Assembly: GCF_005239125.1 (NCBI RefSeq)
Contig: NZ_SZYE01000004.1
Location: forward strand, 1 to 64,000
Direction of reading: 5' to 3'
Source of the DNA: Cellulomonas hominis
GTDB taxonomy: Bacteria; Actinomycetota; Actinomycetes; Actinomycetales; Cellulomonadaceae
DNA: 64,000 nt
The notes under the pieces: generated by a model
Seen by the model: only the letters and a program-made list of their open reading frames with translations
What the model was told of the DNA's origin: nothing
Database searches by the model: none
Shown: positions 45,797-53,427 of the stretch, one piece after another
Position numbering within the stretch: position 1 is the stretch's first letter
Layout of the letters: the number at the start of each line of letters is the position of its first letter
Made by a program: the position numbers and the translations under genes

Positions 45797-46714
45797 GTGA
45801 CCACTCGCATCGCCCTCGCCACCTGCGCCGCCCTGCCGGACCTCGACCCCGACGACGCGCCGCTCGTGACGGCGCTGCGGGACCGGGGCCTGGAGGTCGA
45901 GTCGCCCGTCTGGAACGCCGCCGACGTCGACTGGTCGTCGTACGACGCCGTCGTGGTCCGCTCCACCTGGGACTACACGGAGCGCCCGCGCGACTTCCGC
46001 TGGTGGACGCAGCGCGTCGCGCAGGCGTCGCGGCTGATCAACCCCGCGCAGGTGCTGACCTGGAACATCGACAAGATCTACCAGCGGTCGATGGAGGCCG
46101 CCGGGCTGCCGATCGTGCCGACCATCTGGATGGACCCGGCCCGGAACTTCAACGCCCGCGCGATCCACACCCGGTTCCCGGCCTTCGGCGACTTCGTCAT
46201 CAAGCCGACGGTCAGCGCCGGCTCCCGGGACACCGGCCGGTACGCGGCGGACGAGACGCCGTCCCGCGCGCTCGCCATCCAGCACGTGAAGCGCCTGCTG
46301 GACGACGGCCGGCACGTCATGGTGCAGCGCTACCTCAAGCAGGTCGACACGGTCGGCGAGACCGCGCTGGTGTACTTCGACGGCCAGCTGTCGCACGCCG
46401 TGCGCAAGGCCCCGCTGCTCGAGGGCCCGTACCGCGAGGGGGAGACCGACGGCGTCCTCTACAAGGAGGAGGTCATGACCCCGCGCGAGGCCTCCGAGGC
46501 CGAGCTCGCGCTCGGGCAGCGCGTCGTCGACGCGCTGCCGGAGCTGATCCAGGGCGTCGAGCAGCCGCTCGCGTACACCCGCGTGGACCTCATCCCGGAC
46601 GACCAGGGCAACCCCGTCGTCCTGGAGCTCGAGCTCATCGAGCCGAGCTTCTTCTTCGCGCAGGCCCCCGAGGCGGTCGACCGGTTCGCGGACGCGATCA
46701 CCCGCCGGCTCTGA
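45797..46714 (+). CDS. ATP-grasp domain protein (RimK/glutathione-synthetase-like)
   Basis: 305 residues. The N-terminal pre-ATP-grasp region has VVRSTWDYTERPRDFRWW, followed by nucleotide-binding FVIKPTVSAGSRDTGRY and the metal-binding end VDLIPDDQGNPVVLELELIEPSFFF with its Glu pair. Such proteins ligate a carboxylate to an amine using ATP; the STWDY motif marks a widespread bacterial group of unknown substrate. It could be transcribed with the osmolyte ATPase as well as from its own promoter. A strong terminator follows. Confidence 0.85.
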   Translation: MTTRIALATCAALPDLDPDDAPLVTALRDRGLEVESPVWNAADVDWSSYDAVVVRSTWDYTERPRDFRWWTQRVAQASRLINPAQVLTWNIDKIYQRSMEAAGLPIVPTIWMDPARNFNARAIHTRFPAFGDFVIKPTVSAGSRDTGRYAADETPSRALAIQHVKRLLDDGRHVMVQRYLKQVDTVGETALVYFDGQLSHAVRKAPLLEGPYREGETDGVLYKEEVMTPREASEAELALGQRVVDALPELIQGVEQPLAYTRVDLIPDDQGNPVVLELELIEPSFFFAQAPEAVDRFADAITRRL

Positions 46715-46736
46715 CGCCGGCGCCGCGCCGCGGACG

Positions 46737-46774
46737 ACGAAGGGCGCCGCTCCCGGGGGAGCGGCGCCCTTCGT
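46737..46774 (+). terminator. Terminator hairpin
   Basis: A 17-bp perfect stem (ACGAAGGGCGCCGCTCC and complement) with a 4-nt loop after the ATP-grasp gene. It also lies 5 nt beyond the 3' end of the convergent tRNA-His. Confidence 0.88.
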
Positions 46775-46779
46775 GCTGG

Positions 46780-46853
46780 GGTGGCTAACGGGACTTGAAC
46801 CCGCGACCTCCTGGACCACAACCAGGCGCTCTACCACCTGAGCTATAGCCACC
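46780..46853 (-). tRNA. tRNA-His (anticodon GTG)
   Basis: On the minus strand the acceptor is GTGGCTA pairing with TAGCCAC. The anticodon loop TTGTGGT gives GTG and the T-loop is GGTTCAAGTCC. The extra 5' G (position -1) and C73 diagnostic of histidine tRNA are present in the genome. Confidence 0.95.
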
Positions 46854-46909
46854 ATGCCCGGAGGAGACCTCCGGGGCCGTCGACAAGCATACCGGGTCCC
46901 GAGGGGTCC

Positions 46910-47572
46910 TCAGGACGTGGCGGTCGAGCCGCGGTGCGCCGCCGCGACCGAGGTCGCCTCGATCTGCGCGGCGACCGCCTTGGCGGCCTTGGAGTCCGGG
47001 CCCGGCTGCGGCACCAGCAGCGCCGCGCGGTAGTACCGGAGCTCGTCGATGCTCTCCAGGATGTCGGCGAGCGCGCGGTGCCCGCCGTGCTTCTGCGGGG
47101 AGGAGAAGTACACCCGCGGGTACCAGCGGCGGGCGAGCTCCTTGATGGAGGAGACGTCGATCACGCGGTAGTGCAGGTGGCCGATCAGCTCGGGCATGTC
47201 GCGGTCGAGGAACACCTTGTCGGTGCCGACCGAGTTGCCCGCGAGCGGGGCCTTGCCGGGCTCGGGCACGTGCTGGCGGATGTACGCGAGCACCTGGGCC
47301 TGCGCGTCCTCCAGGGTGGTGCCCGTCGCGAGCGCGTCGAGCAGGCCGGAGCCGGTGTGCATGTCGCGGACGAAGTCGCCCATCTGGGCCAGCGCCTCGG
47401 CGGGCGGGGAGATGACGACGTCGACGCCCTCGCCCAGGACGTTGAGCTCGGAGTCGGTCACGACGGCCGCGACCTCGACGAGCGCGTCCTGGACGGAGTC
47501 CAGGCCGGTCATCTCGCAGTCGATCCAGACGATCCGGTCGGCGCTGCCGTTGCCGTTGCTCATGGTGCTCAC
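46910..47572 (-). CDS. orn: Oligoribonuclease
   Basis: 220 residues. DEDDh exonuclease motifs: VWIDCEMTGLD (Asp, Glu), AGNSVGTDKVFLDRDMPEL (Asp) and YRVIDVSSIKELARRWYP with HRALADILESI (His, Asp). It degrades 2-5-nt RNA and the linear pGpG product of cyclic-di-GMP turnover. I chose the GTG at 47572 because a TACCCT box lies 6 nt before it; an ATG three codons later is the alternative. The C-terminus is about 20 residues longer than usual. Confidence 0.95.
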   Translation of the reverse strand: MSTMSNGNGSADRIVWIDCEMTGLDSVQDALVEVAAVVTDSELNVLGEGVDVVISPPAEALAQMGDFVRDMHTGSGLLDALATGTTLEDAQAQVLAYIRQHVPEPGKAPLAGNSVGTDKVFLDRDMPELIGHLHYRVIDVSSIKELARRWYPRVYFSSPQKHGGHRALADILESIDELRYYRAALLVPQPGPDSKAAKAVAAQIEATSVAAAHRGSTATS

Positions 47573-47588
47573 GTGCTCAGGGTACGGG

Positions 47589-47622
47589 TGAGCCCGCCGG
47601 ACGGGTGCGTCCGGCGGGCTCA
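47589..47622 (-). terminator. Terminator hairpin of the 67-aa gene
   Basis: A 14-bp perfect stem (TGAGCCCGCCGGAC and complement) around a 6-nt loop, between the 67-aa gene and the orn promoter on the minus strand. Confidence 0.8.
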
Positions 47623-47676
47623 CCGGTGTGGTGCGGGCGGCGGCGCGCCGCCGGGGTCGGCACGGGGCCGGCCCGG

Positions 47677-47880
47677 TCAGCGGATCGCGGCGACCGTGGT
47701 GGTCGCCGGCAGCAGGGCCCGGAGGCGGAGCTGCCGGAGGCGTTCCGGCGGTCGACCGCGGGTCTCGCCGTCGGGTCTGACCGCGGCGCGCCGGGCGGCG
47801 TGCCGGGACAGGAGGCGGGCGGTCTCGATCCGCTCGCGGTGGTCGGCCTGGATCAGGTCGAACGTGCCGGTGGGGTGCAT
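47677..47880 (-). CDS. Small basic protein (67 aa), function unknown
   Basis: From ATG of MHPTGTFDLIQADHRERIETARLLSRHAARRA, with GAAGGA at suitable distance. It is helical and Arg-rich, with a central disordered EPDG-like turn and the end LLPATTTVAAIR. Small proteins opening with HRERI-type helices are common in Micrococcales and have no known function; DNA or RNA binding is conceivable from charge. The longer frame upstream spans the repeat at 47995 and is not credible. Confidence 0.6.
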   Translation of the reverse strand: MHPTGTFDLIQADHRERIETARLLSRHAARRAAVRPDGETRGRPPERLRQLRLRALLPATTTVAAIR

Positions 47881-47994
47881 GGTGGTGGGTCCTTCTCGAA
47901 CGTTCCGGGAGGGGCCTGGCCGGGCCCCGGGACTCACCGCGCGGTGAGAAGAACGCTCCCACCACCACCGGGCGCGGGTCACGCGTTTATCGGA

Positions 47995-48065
47995 CGTCGA
48001 CGTCGAGGGTTCGCCGGCCCGGAGCCGTCCGCACCCCTCGACCTCGACGGAACCCCTCGACCTCG
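47995..48065. repeat. Intergenic repeat block: inverted unit plus two 19-nt-spaced units (family 2)
   Basis: ACCCCTCGACCTCG occurs at 48033 and 48052 (19-nt period), and an imperfect complement (GACGTCGAGGGTTCG) lies at about 47999-48013. This is the mirror image of the layout at 18288 and 19321, with unrelated sequence. It lies between the 67-aa gene and the oxidoreductase gene. Confidence 0.6.
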
Positions 48066-48172
48066 CGTCGGCCCGCCGAGCAGGGGCGCGTCCGCCCCCG
48101 GGCGCCCGGCGCCCGGCGTCGCCGCCCACCGGGCCGCCGCGGGGTCCACCGCGAGCGGGGCACCGGCCACGC

Positions 48173-48790
48173 TCAGCGCTCCAGGGCGAAGCCGGACGTC
48201 CAGGACGTCCGCTCCGCCGCGGCGAGGGTCATCTGCAGGAAGCCGAGCGCCTCGAGCTCGTGCGCCCGCTTGAGCGAGCCCGCGTCCACCGCGCGCAGGC
48301 CGCCGGCCTCGACGACCCCGGCCAGCGCGGCCTTGGCGTCCGCGTCGTCGCCCGCGATCAGCACGGTCGTCGGCAGGGAGCCGACCGTGCCGGAGGCCAG
48401 CGTCGCGGCGAAGTTCGTGCTGAACGCCTTGAGCACCCGGGCCTGCGGCAGCAGCGCGGCGAGCTCGGCGGTGGCGGAGGAGCCGGCGGGGACCACGAGC
48501 GAGTCGAAGGTCGCGAAGTCGACCGGGTTGGTGGTCTCGACGACGACGCGGCCGGCGAAGCCGTCGGGGTACTGCGCGGCCACCTCGGCGAGGGCCGGGT
48601 AGGGGAGGGCGAGCACCACGACGTCGCCGGTGACCGCGTCGCCCACGGTGCCGGGCGTCACGGCCGGGTCGACGGCCGCGGCCTTGGCGGGGTCGCGGGT
48701 CAGCACCTGCACGTCGGCGCCGGCCTTCAGCGCCAGGCGCGCCACCGCGCCGCCGATGTTGCCCGCCCCGATGATCGTCATGCTGGTCAT
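48173..48790 (-). CDS. NADPH-binding oxidoreductase (F420-dependent NADP reductase-like)
   Basis: 205 residues from ATG with GAGGAG upstream. A single Rossmann domain with MTIIGAGNIGGAVARLALKAGADVQVLTRDP, then LALPYPALAEVAAQYPDGFAGRVVVETTNPVDF and VLKAFSTNFAATLASGTVG. These are the features of the F420H2:NADP oxidoreductase-like NPDBG family (pfam F420_oxidored). It begins 103 nt from the divergent marR gene, with a shared pair of operator boxes between them, implying control by that regulator. Confidence 0.88.
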   Translation of the reverse strand: MTSMTIIGAGNIGGAVARLALKAGADVQVLTRDPAKAAAVDPAVTPGTVGDAVTGDVVVLALPYPALAEVAAQYPDGFAGRVVVETTNPVDFATFDSLVVPAGSSATAELAALLPQARVLKAFSTNFAATLASGTVGSLPTTVLIAGDDADAKAALAGVVEAGGLRAVDAGSLKRAHELEALGFLQMTLAAAERTSWTSGFALER

Positions 48791-48827
48791 GTCTGCTCCT
48801 CGATGGGTCGCTCTGCGGCAACCGACA

Positions 48828-48874
48828 TGTTGTCGCTTCAACCAACGTACGACCTCCAGGTTGAAGCGTCAACC
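48828..48874. promoter_or_regulatory. Paired palindromic operators between oxidoreductase and MarR genes
   Basis: Box 2 (48859-48874) is GGTTGA-AGCG-TCAACC, a perfect palindrome. Box 1 (48828-48843) is TGTTGTCGCTTCAACC, a weaker version. Their inner arms CGCTTCAACC/GGTTGAAGCG are also complementary. Centres are 31 bp apart, three helical turns. Box 2 lies at the -35 region of the marR promoter, as expected for autorepression. Confidence 0.7.
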
Positions 48875-48881
48875 ATTCGGG

Positions 48882-48887
48882 TAGGAT
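48882..48887 (+). promoter_or_regulatory. -10 box (TAGGAT) of the marR gene
   Basis: TAGGAT, 6 nt, ATG. There is no ribosome site, so the message should be leaderless. Operator box 2 ends 7 nt upstream. Confidence 0.6.
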
Positions 48888-48893
48888 GTCTCC

Positions 48894-49418
48894 ATGACCG
48901 AGGACACCCGCTGGCTCACCGCGCGCGAGCTGCAGGCCTGGATGCGCCTGGAGGCGGTCGCCGAGCTGCTGCCGGCGGCGCTGGACCACCAGCTGCAGCG
49001 CGACGCCGACCTGTCGCACTACGACTACCTCGTGCTCGCCAAACTGTCCGAGGCGCCGGACCGCACGCTGCGGATGAGCGGGCTCGCCGCCAGCACGAAC
49101 GCCACGCTGCCCCGGCTGTCCCACGTCGCGGCCCGGCTCGAGGCGCGCGGGTTCCTCACCCGCACCCGGGACGAGGGGGACCGGCGCGCGACGCTCGCGA
49201 CGCTGACCGAGGAGGGCTGGCGGAAGGTGGTGGCCACGGCCCCGACGCACGTCGCGGAGGTGCGCCGGCTGGTCGTGGACCGGCTGACGGCCGAGCAGGT
49301 CGAGCAGCTGGACGCGATCGCGCTCGCGGTGCTCGGCGCGCTGGACCCGGAGAACCGGCTGCAGGCGCAGAACCCGGTGGTCGACCCCGCGGACGCCTGC
49401 GGCAACGAGGCGTCCTGA
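48894..49418 (+). CDS. MarR-family transcriptional regulator
   Basis: 174 residues. Helix 1 ELQAWMRLEAVAELLPAALDHQL, winged helix with LRMSGLAASTNATLPRLSHVAARLEARGFLTRTRDEGDRRATLATLTEEG (the DxRxxx wing) and a dimerisation tail. The Pro- and Gln-rich end is longer than usual. It is divergent from an NADPH oxidoreductase and shares operators with it, so it most likely represses both. The inducer is unknown. Confidence 0.92.
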   Translation: MTEDTRWLTARELQAWMRLEAVAELLPAALDHQLQRDADLSHYDYLVLAKLSEAPDRTLRMSGLAASTNATLPRLSHVAARLEARGFLTRTRDEGDRRATLATLTEEGWRKVVATAPTHVAEVRRLVVDRLTAEQVEQLDAIALAVLGALDPENRLQAQNPVVDPADACGNEAS

Positions 49419-49502
49419 TCCCCACCCGATCGTCGCGGCGCCCGCCGATCGCCCGGGTGGCAGGGGGACGACCGGGTGGGAACCGCGGGCGCGCGCCCGG
49501 GG

Positions 49503-49907
49503 TCAGGCCGCCGGGGCCCCCCGGCGCGCGGCCGCCCGGCGGGCGCGGCGCTCGCGGAACGCGTGCCAGTACCGCAGGACCAGCCGCTTGAGCCGGTGGT
49601 TGAACCGCTGGATCACGGCGAACTCGCTCCCCAGGATGCCCAGCCCGAGGAAGATGGCGAGCCACCCCGGCCCGGGCAGCACCAGCATCGCGACGCCCGC
49701 GAGCACCACGGTCACGCCGACGACCGTCACGACGACCTTGTAGGTCAGCCGCAGCCACGGCCGCCTGTCCAGCCGGGCGCGCAGCCGGGCCAGTGCGCGG
49801 TGCGCGCCGGTGTCGGTGCGCTCGCCCGCGGCGATCTCGGCGGCGAGGCCCTCGGTCGGCGCTGGGCCCTCGGCGGGGCCGGCGCCGGCGGAGGTCGGTG
49901 TCGTCAT
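49503..49907 (-). CDS. TIGR02611-type PGPGW membrane protein
   Basis: 134 residues. After an acidic/Ala-rich N-terminus, two helices around LVLPGPGWLAIFLGLGILGSEFAVIQRFNHRLKRL, the PGPGW signature, and a strongly basic C-terminus. The family is actinobacterial and of unknown function. The start is the ATG of MTTPTSAGAG; longer versions run into the TetR gene. No partner operon is evident. Confidence 0.85.
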   Translation of the reverse strand: MTTPTSAGAGPAEGPAPTEGLAAEIAAGERTDTGAHRALARLRARLDRRPWLRLTYKVVVTVVGVTVVLAGVAMLVLPGPGWLAIFLGLGILGSEFAVIQRFNHRLKRLVLRYWHAFRERRARRAAARRGAPAA

Positions 49908-49957
49908 GCCAGCAACGACGAGCGGGCCGCCCGCTTTGTTCCCCGCGGGTGCGGCCG

Positions 49958-50650
49958 TCACGCCCCGGTGGTCCCGGCGTCGGCTGCCCGGGCGGCCCGC
50001 GCGGCGGCCGTCCCCGCCTCGCCCAGCGGCGACGGCCGGGGGTCCAGCACCGCGGAGACCAGCGCCTCGATCGCGAACGCGCTCGCCTCCGCGAGCTCGA
50101 CGTCGTCCCGCGCGAGCAGCCACTGCACCTGCAACCCGTCCATCACGGCCAGGATCGACGCCGCGGCGCGGTCCACCGTCGCGGGCACGGTGATCCCGCG
50201 CTCGGCGCAGACGTCCTCGAACGCGTCGCGGAGGTCCTGGCGCAGGGTGCGGTACCGCTCCTCGAAGTACGCCCGCCCGGGGTGGCCCTCCGTCACCGAC
50301 TCCGCGGACAGCACCGCGTAGGCCTGGACGATCCCGTGGCGGCTCTCGTTGGCGAACGCGGTGCGCACCAGGTGCCGGAACCGATCCAGCCCGTCCGGCA
50401 TCCGCTGGTCCTGCAGGCCCTCGACGTCGGTGCGGTCGCGGAACTTGAGGACCTCCACGAGGAGCTGGTCCTTGGACCCGAAGTGGTGCAGGATCCCCGC
50501 GTGCGTCATGCCGACCTGCTCGGCGATCTCGGTCAGCGGGCCCCGGTTGTAGCCCTTGGCGCCGAAGGTGGCGGTGGCGGCACGGAGGATCTCGGTGCGC
50601 TTGGCCAGGGTCTCCGGCCGGGCCCGGGGGACGTGCCTCGTCGTGCTCAT
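49958..50650 (-). CDS. TetR-family transcriptional regulator
   Basis: 230 residues from ATG of MSTTRHVPRARPETLAKRTEILRAA. The HTH lies at about residues 20-65 (PLTEIAEQVGMTHAGILHHFGSKDQLLVEVL), and the ligand domain has LDRFRHLVRTAFAN and LDGLQVQWLL-like helices typical of the TetR_C group. It is divergent from the oligosaccharide importer operon with a palindrome in between, so it probably represses that operon. The inducer may be a sugar product, which is inference. Confidence 0.9.
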   Translation of the reverse strand: MSTTRHVPRARPETLAKRTEILRAATATFGAKGYNRGPLTEIAEQVGMTHAGILHHFGSKDQLLVEVLKFRDRTDVEGLQDQRMPDGLDRFRHLVRTAFANESRHGIVQAYAVLSAESVTEGHPGRAYFEERYRTLRQDLRDAFEDVCAERGITVPATVDRAAASILAVMDGLQVQWLLARDDVELAEASAFAIEALVSAVLDPRPSPLGEAGTAAARAARAADAGTTGA

Positions 50651-50771
50651 CCGTTCCTCACATCCTCGTGTCGCGCTCCTCGGCGCGCGGCCAACCCTAG
50701 TGGCGCCGACCGCGGCCCCGACCCTCCGGGTCACGACTTGGTCACGGCTCCTCCGGAGGGCTGGAAAGAAC

Positions 50772-50789
50772 TTACTGACAGTGTAGTAA
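50772..50789. promoter_or_regulatory. Palindromic operator upstream of the importer operon
   Basis: TTACT, 8 nt, AGTAA within an 18-bp A/T-rich island that stands out from the GC-rich DNA, about 80 nt before the binding-protein start. It is a candidate TetR site. The TAGTAA inside it could double as a -10 box. Confidence 0.5.
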
Positions 50790-50831
50790 CGTTCCGGCCA
50801 GCGCGATCGCGACGACGCGGCGCGACCTCAC

Positions 50832-50851
50832 AGACGCCCGTGCGGGCGTCT
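50832..50851 (+). other. Leader hairpin ahead of the importer operon
   Basis: AGACGCCC, GTGC, GGGCGTCT forms a perfect 8-bp stem with a tetraloop, 18 nt before the ATG and 10 nt before the GGAG ribosome site. It may stabilise the message of the highly expressed binding protein or modulate translation. Confidence 0.5.
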
Positions 50852-50869
50852 CGTTTCGAAGGAGAAACC

Positions 50870-52543
50870 ATGAGGGTGAAGTTCCCGGCGATCGCGCTCG
50901 GCGTGGCCGCCGCGCTGGCGCTGACCGCCTGCTCCGGAGACACGGGGGGCGGGGAGAGCAGCTCGACCGGCGGGTCCGGTGCCGCGCTGACCATCGCCAA
51001 GCCCGACGGCGCCATCACCACCGAGTCGAACAACCCGTTCCTCGGGGACAGCTCGGCCAGCATGTACGGCTACCGCTACGCCATGTTCGAGACGATGGCA
51101 CTGGTCAACACCGCCGACCCGACGGTCGTCACCCCGCGCCTGGCCTCGACCGTGGAGTGGAACGCGGACTACACGGAGCTCACGGTCACCGCCCGCGAGG
51201 GGGTGACCTGGCAGGACGGCGAGCCGTTCACCATCGACGACATCGTCGGGACCTTCGACATGTACCTCGACGGGCGGCTCACCGACACGGCCGCGCTCGA
51301 CTACCTGGGCGCCGACGTCGACGGGGACTCCGCGACGCTGAAGTTCGGCAACTCCAAGTTCGTCAAGCGCGGCACGGTGCTGCACGTCCCGATCGTCCCG
51401 AAGCACATCTGGGACACCCTCGACGACCCGTCGACCGCCGCGCTGACCGGCGAGGGCGAGGCCATCGGCACCGGCCCGTACGTGCTGTCGAGCTGGTCGA
51501 CGGAGTCGGTGACGCTCACGGCCAACCCGGACTACTGGGACGGCGAGCCGGCGGTCCCCGAGCTGCACTACGTGTCCTACGGCGACAACTCCGCCCTGGC
51601 CACGGCCCTCGCCACCGGTGAGGCGGACTGGGCGCAGGCGTTCCTGCCGCAGGTGCAGGAGACCTTCCTCGACAAGGACCCGGCCAACCGCTACCTGGTC
51701 ACCCCGACCGCCGGCGCCGGGACGCTGTTCCTCAACCTGACCCGCAAGCCGTTCGACGACGTCGCGCTGCGCCAGGCGCTCGCGTGGGCCGTCGACCGCG
51801 AGGCCTACGTCGAGATCGCCCGGGAGGGCGCCTCGGCCGTCGTGGACTCGGTGACCGGCCTCGGCCCGTCGCTGCAGCCGGACGTCGTCGACGAGTTCGC
51901 GGGCGAGACCTACGAGGTCGACCTCGACAAGGCGGAGTCCATCCTGGAGGACGCCGGCTACACGGGTGTCGGCGACCAGCTGATCGACCCGGACGGCGAG
52001 CCGGTCACCTTCTCGATCTCCGTGCCGGCCGGGTGGACCGACTGGAACACCGAGCAGGCGCTGCTCTCCGAGCAGATGAAGGAGCTCGGCATCGAGGTCA
52101 CGATCGAGCAGCCCGACTGGGGCGGCTGGGACGAGGCGCGCAAGACCGGGAACTTCGACGCGATCATCCACTGGCTCGACGGCGAGGGCGCCTGGGGCGT
52201 CTACGACTCGATCATGGGGACCCGCTGGATCACGACCGACGACGCCGGTGTGGAGAACGCCGACTTCAACTTCGGGCGCTACAGCAACCCCGAGGTCGAC
52301 GCGGCGCTGAACACCTACGCGAGCACCGACAACGACGCCGACCGCGCCGCCGCGATGACCACGCTGCAGCAGGCGTTCGTCCGGGACGTCCCGGCGATCC
52401 CGCTGGGCTCGCACCCGCTGCTCGGCCTGTTCAACGAGCGCAGCTACACCGGCTGGCCGACCGAGGAGGACATGTACGCCTCGGCCGACCCGACCCAGGC
52501 CGAGGTCGCGCTCGTCCTGAGCACCCTCGAGCCCGCCGAGTGA
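50870..52543 (+). CDS. Family-5 ABC substrate-binding lipoprotein (probable oligosaccharide binder)
   Basis: 557 residues. Lipobox LTAC (Cys21) after a short signal, then the SBP_bac_5 fold: SASMYGYRYAMFETMAL, WQDGEPFTIDDIVGTFDMYLD, GTGPYVLSSW and FDDVALRQALAWAVDRE. The family contains peptide and oligosaccharide binders. The GH3 glycosidase gene five positions downstream in the same operon favours a beta-linked gluco-oligosaccharide ligand. A GGAG site and a leader hairpin precede the ATG. Confidence 0.92.
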   Translation: MRVKFPAIALGVAAALALTACSGDTGGGESSSTGGSGAALTIAKPDGAITTESNNPFLGDSSASMYGYRYAMFETMALVNTADPTVVTPRLASTVEWNADYTELTVTAREGVTWQDGEPFTIDDIVGTFDMYLDGRLTDTAALDYLGADVDGDSATLKFGNSKFVKRGTVLHVPIVPKHIWDTLDDPSTAALTGEGEAIGTGPYVLSSWSTESVTLTANPDYWDGEPAVPELHYVSYGDNSALATALATGEADWAQAFLPQVQETFLDKDPANRYLVTPTAGAGTLFLNLTRKPFDDVALRQALAWAVDREAYVEIAREGASAVVDSVTGLGPSLQPDVVDEFAGETYEVDLDKAESILEDAGYTGVGDQLIDPDGEPVTFSISVPAGWTDWNTEQALLSEQMKELGIEVTIEQPDWGGWDEARKTGNFDAIIHWLDGEGAWGVYDSIMGTRWITTDDAGVENADFNFGRYSNPEVDAALNTYASTDNDADRAAAMTTLQQAFVRDVPAIPLGSHPLLGLFNERSYTGWPTEEDMYASADPTQAEVALVLSTLEPAE

Positions 52544-52605
52544 TCCCGGTGCCAGGGGCGGCGGCACCGCCGCCCCTGGCACCCCCACGCAAGGAGACCC
52601 CCCAG

Positions 52606-53427
52606 ATGAGCGACCCCCTCCTGCAGGTCAGGGACTTCTCGGTCCGGTACGAGACCGCCGCACCCGTGGACGCGGTCCGGGACGTGTCCCTCACCGTCCA
52701 CCGCGGCGAGGTCCTCGGGCTCGCCGGCGAGTCCGGGTGCGGCAAGACCACCCTGGCCTACGGCGTCCAGCGCCTGCTCAAGCCCCCGGCCGTCATCCCC
52801 GGCGGCTCGGTCACCTGGCACGACGCCGACGGCACCGACACCGACCTGCTCGCCCTGGACGCCGCCGCGCTGCGGGCGTTCCGGTGGGACAAGATCTCCA
52901 TGGTGTTCCAGGGCGCGATGAGCGCCCTGAACCCGGTGGCGACCGTCGGCGCCCAGCTCGCCGACGTCTTCGAGGTGCACCGGCCCGCGATGTCCCGGGC
53001 CGAGCGCACCGCCGCGGTCGTCGAGCTGCTCGAGATCGTCAAGGTCGGCGCGGCCCGCATCAAGAGCTACCCGCACGAGCTGTCCGGCGGGATGCGCCAG
53101 CGCATCATGATCGCCATGGCGCTCGCCCTGCGCCCGCAGCTGGTCGTCATGGACGAGCCGACGACGGCGCTGGACGTGCTGGTCCAGCGGGAGATCCTGC
53201 GGGAGATCACGAGCCTGCGCGAGGCGTTCGGGTTCTCGGTCGTCTTCATCACCCACGACCTGCCCCTGCTGCTCGAGATCTCCGACCGCATCGCGATCAT
53301 GCGCGCCGGGCAGATCGTCGAGCTCGACACCGCGGCGAACATCTGGTTCCGGCCGCGCCACGACTACACCAAGACGCTGCTGTCGTCCTTCCCGCGTCTG
53401 ACGGCGGAGCGGGAGGCGGCACGATGA
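52606..53427 (+). CDS. ABC transporter ATPase (DppD/OppD type)
   Basis: 273 residues. Walker A GESGCGKTT near residue 45, Q-loop MVFQGAMSALNP, signature LSGGMRQRIMIAMAL, Walker B VVMDEPTTALD, H-loop THDL. It is shorter than typical OppD (~330) and lacks the C-terminal iron-sulfur-type oligopeptide motif. The ATG follows AAGGAG. The stop overlaps the next start (ATGA). Confidence 0.92.
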   Translation: MSDPLLQVRDFSVRYETAAPVDAVRDVSLTVHRGEVLGLAGESGCGKTTLAYGVQRLLKPPAVIPGGSVTWHDADGTDTDLLALDAAALRAFRWDKISMVFQGAMSALNPVATVGAQLADVFEVHRPAMSRAERTAAVVELLEIVKVGAARIKSYPHELSGGMRQRIMIAMALALRPQLVVMDEPTTALDVLVQREILREITSLREAFGFSVVFITHDLPLLLEISDRIAIMRAGQIVELDTAANIWFRPRHDYTKTLLSSFPRLTAEREAAR

